Assembly: GCA_002342805.1 (NCBI GenBank)
Contig: DDQW01000014.1
Span: 15,090 to 79,089 of the forward strand
Reading direction: 5' to 3'
DNA from: Clostridiales bacterium UBA2432
GTDB taxonomy: Bacteria; Bacillota; Clostridia; Lachnospirales; Vallitaleaceae
Length of the DNA: 64,000 bases
Positions 62,714 through 64,000 of this stretch are shown piece after piece (within the stretch, counting starts at the first letter, position 1; the number at the start of each line of letters is the position of its first letter). The notes under the pieces are model-generated. The model searched no databases. It saw nothing but the letters and a program-made list of their open reading frames with translations, and was not told the origin of the DNA. The position numbers and the translations under genes were made by a program.

Positions 62714-64000
62714 CTATTGAGCTTCAATTGTTTCTGTTATTAGTTGCGCCACCTTATCAAGCGCTTCTTGCGCTTCTGCTTCTCCCATTAATACGTCTTT
62801 GATTGCATCTGTAATATCAGGATTAACAACAGGCATAATATCCTGTCTCGACCAATCTTTTGCTGCTGCCGGTGGTGTATTTGCTAACTCATTAGAAAAG
62901 ATTGCAAACATTTCTTTTCCATATTCATAATCTAATTCACTATTATCTAATCTAGGACTAATAAATAATGAATCACTGCAATACTGGCCAGTATTCTCCG
63001 CTTTCGCAAAATACTCTAAAAATTTCATTGCTTCTTCTTCCACTCCGGTGTTTTTAAATGGCATCATATATTTCCCACCAGGTACTGAAGATCGTGTTGC
63101 TTGTTTTGGTGCATATGTTACGCCCCACTCGAAATCAGTAATATCTCTATAATTACTTAACATCCAGTTTCCTGAAAGATGAGCAACGGCTGTCCCTGAT
63201 CTAAATAGGTTATTCGGATTTTCTCCTCCAAGCCATACTGATTTTGGAATAACATCTGTATCATGCAACTTTTTAAAGTAATTCATGGCTGCAACACCTT
63301 GTTCATTATTAATTGCTGGTCCGTCTCCTGCTTCATTAATAATACTTCCACCAAATTCATACAATAAAGTTGACCATCTGTGTGAAGTAACATCCCAAAG
63401 CAAGCCATATCTTGCATCAGAATTTTCTTTAACTTCAATAACTGCTTGCTCAAACTCTTCCCAAGTCCACACTTCCTCTGGAGACCCCGGAACGGCTACT
63501 CCGGCTTGATCAAATAGTGTTTTGTTATAAATCAAACCATTTGCAGTTACATCCATCGGTACTGCGTAGACGCCACCATCTTTTGTGTAATATGGTTCTA
63601 ATGAATCCATATATTGTTCTGTAAACGTATCATAACCGCCCATAAATTCGCTTAAATCTTGAGCATGGTCAAATAACAATCCCGGATTTGTAACTCGAGC
63701 AATCGCAGGTGGTGTTCCTCCCGCAATCATCGTTTTAAGTTTTGAGTCTAAATCACTATATGCAACTTCAATCATATTGAATTCTACATGAGGATTTTCA
63801 ACTTTGTAGTTATCCATGACTTTTTGCATGGCCTCTGTTTCGACTCCGTCTGCAAACCACAAGATATCTAACTTTACATCTTCCTTTTCATTATCTGCGC
63901 TGTCTGAATCCCCATCATTTGTTGTACTTTCTTGAGAACTTGTATCTGTTCCTGTACTAACATCTTCCCCTGTTTCTTCTTTCCCACATCCACTAAACAT
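62714..64000 (-). CDS. Extracellular sugar-binding lipoprotein, partial
   Basis: The frame is open to base 64000 and starts there with MFSGCGKEETGED, which is the lipobox itself (FSGC). The signal peptide and true start must lie beyond the right edge. The rest is an SBP_bac_1 family 1 protein: LDILWFADGVETEAMQKVMD, NGLIYNKTLFDQAGV, and AVAHLSGNWMLSNYRDI. It delivers an oligosaccharide to the MalF/MalG-type permeases. The GH31 and GH105 genes downstream suggest a pectic oligosaccharide. Confidence 0.92.
   Translation of the reverse strand: MFSGCGKEETGEDVSTGTDTSSQESTTNDGDSDSADNEKEDVKLDILWFADGVETEAMQKVMDNYKVENPHVEFNMIEVAYSDLDSKLKTMIAGGTPPAIARVTNPGLLFDHAQDLSEFMGGYDTFTEQYMDSLEPYYTKDGGVYAVPMDVTANGLIYNKTLFDQAGVAVPGSPEEVWTWEEFEQAVIEVKENSDARYGLLWDVTSHRWSTLLYEFGGSIINEAGDGPAINNEQGVAAMNYFKKLHDTDVIPKSVWLGGENPNNLFRSGTAVAHLSGNWMLSNYRDITDFEWGVTYAPKQATRSSVPGGKYMMPFKNTGVEEEAMKFLEYFAKAENTGQYCSDSLFISPRLDNSELDYEYGKEMFAIFSNELANTPPAAAKDWSRQDIMPVVNPDITDAIKDVLMGEAEAQEALDKVAQLITETIEAQ

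Overview
This window is low-GC DNA with closely packed, mostly minus-strand operons, strong AGGAGG-type ribosome sites and TTGACA/TATAAT-type promoters. It looks like the chromosome of a Gram-positive anaerobe of the class Clostridia. Supporting markers are the paired GlgC/GlgD subunits, a HelD RNA-polymerase recycling ATPase, YesM/YesN two-component proteins, lipoprotein binding proteins and a class II aldolase. I cannot name the species. The gene set suggests a plant-polysaccharide (pectin) user that senses sugars, makes c-di-GMP and imports a queuosine precursor.

Layout. 1-10.3 kb is housekeeping: an ABC-F ATPase cut by the left edge, a rhodanese, a methyltransferase, fructose-bisphosphate aldolase, a coiled-coil protein, PhoH, thymidine kinase, HelD and a SleB-type hydrolase. 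10.4-21.8 kb is more accessory: a DUF3524 (QTMAN-like) glycosyltransferase, gamma carbonic anhydrase, a DUF5131 Fe-S protein, two WYL regulators with likely target genes, an acetyltransferase fused to a membrane domain, Fic, a DUF4143 ATPase and YaaA. 21.9-31.7 kb holds a Reg_prop diguanylate cyclase, the galacturonate operon uxaB-uxaA-uxaC with a divergent AraC regulator, and an HDOD protein. 31.7-33.3 kb has a radical-SAM gene divergent from a YhhQ-type transporter that carries a likely preQ1-I riboswitch. 33.3-38.0 kb holds a DUF2294-diguanylate cyclase operon, glgC-glgD, and a TetR gene whose promoter and operator closely match those of the DUF2294 operon. 39.1-48.9 kb is a ChvE-GguA-GguB monosaccharide transporter plus a YesMN system flanked by two further sugar-binding proteins. 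49.0-53.0 kb is an iron-siderophore ABC system behind a Fur-like box. 54.9-64 kb is an oligosaccharide operon: an ABC importer, a GH31 glycosidase and a very large protein ending in GH105.

How the parts fit. GH105 acts on unsaturated uronyl oligosaccharides, the usual products of pectin lyases, and the Uxa enzymes carry galacturonate to 2-keto-3-deoxygluconate. Together with the two sugar importers and glycogen synthesis this suggests pectin or rhamnogalacturonan use with carbon storage. Three diguanylate cyclases, one without the product-inhibition site, add c-di-GMP signalling.

Most unusual signals. (1) Three related 150-190 bp fold-back elements at 11.6, 15.0 and 25.0 kb. Their arms have diverged between copies but stay self-complementary, and each sits in the same relative orientation at the stop codon of a gene reading into it. 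(2) A duplicated promoter plus palindromic operator linking the TetR gene to the DUF2294-diguanylate cyclase operon. (3) The preQ1 riboswitch/YhhQ/radical-SAM arrangement. (4) A giant intracellular GH105 fusion with an unrecognised N-terminal 780 residues. No tRNA, rRNA, CRISPR array, transposase or integrase gene was seen.
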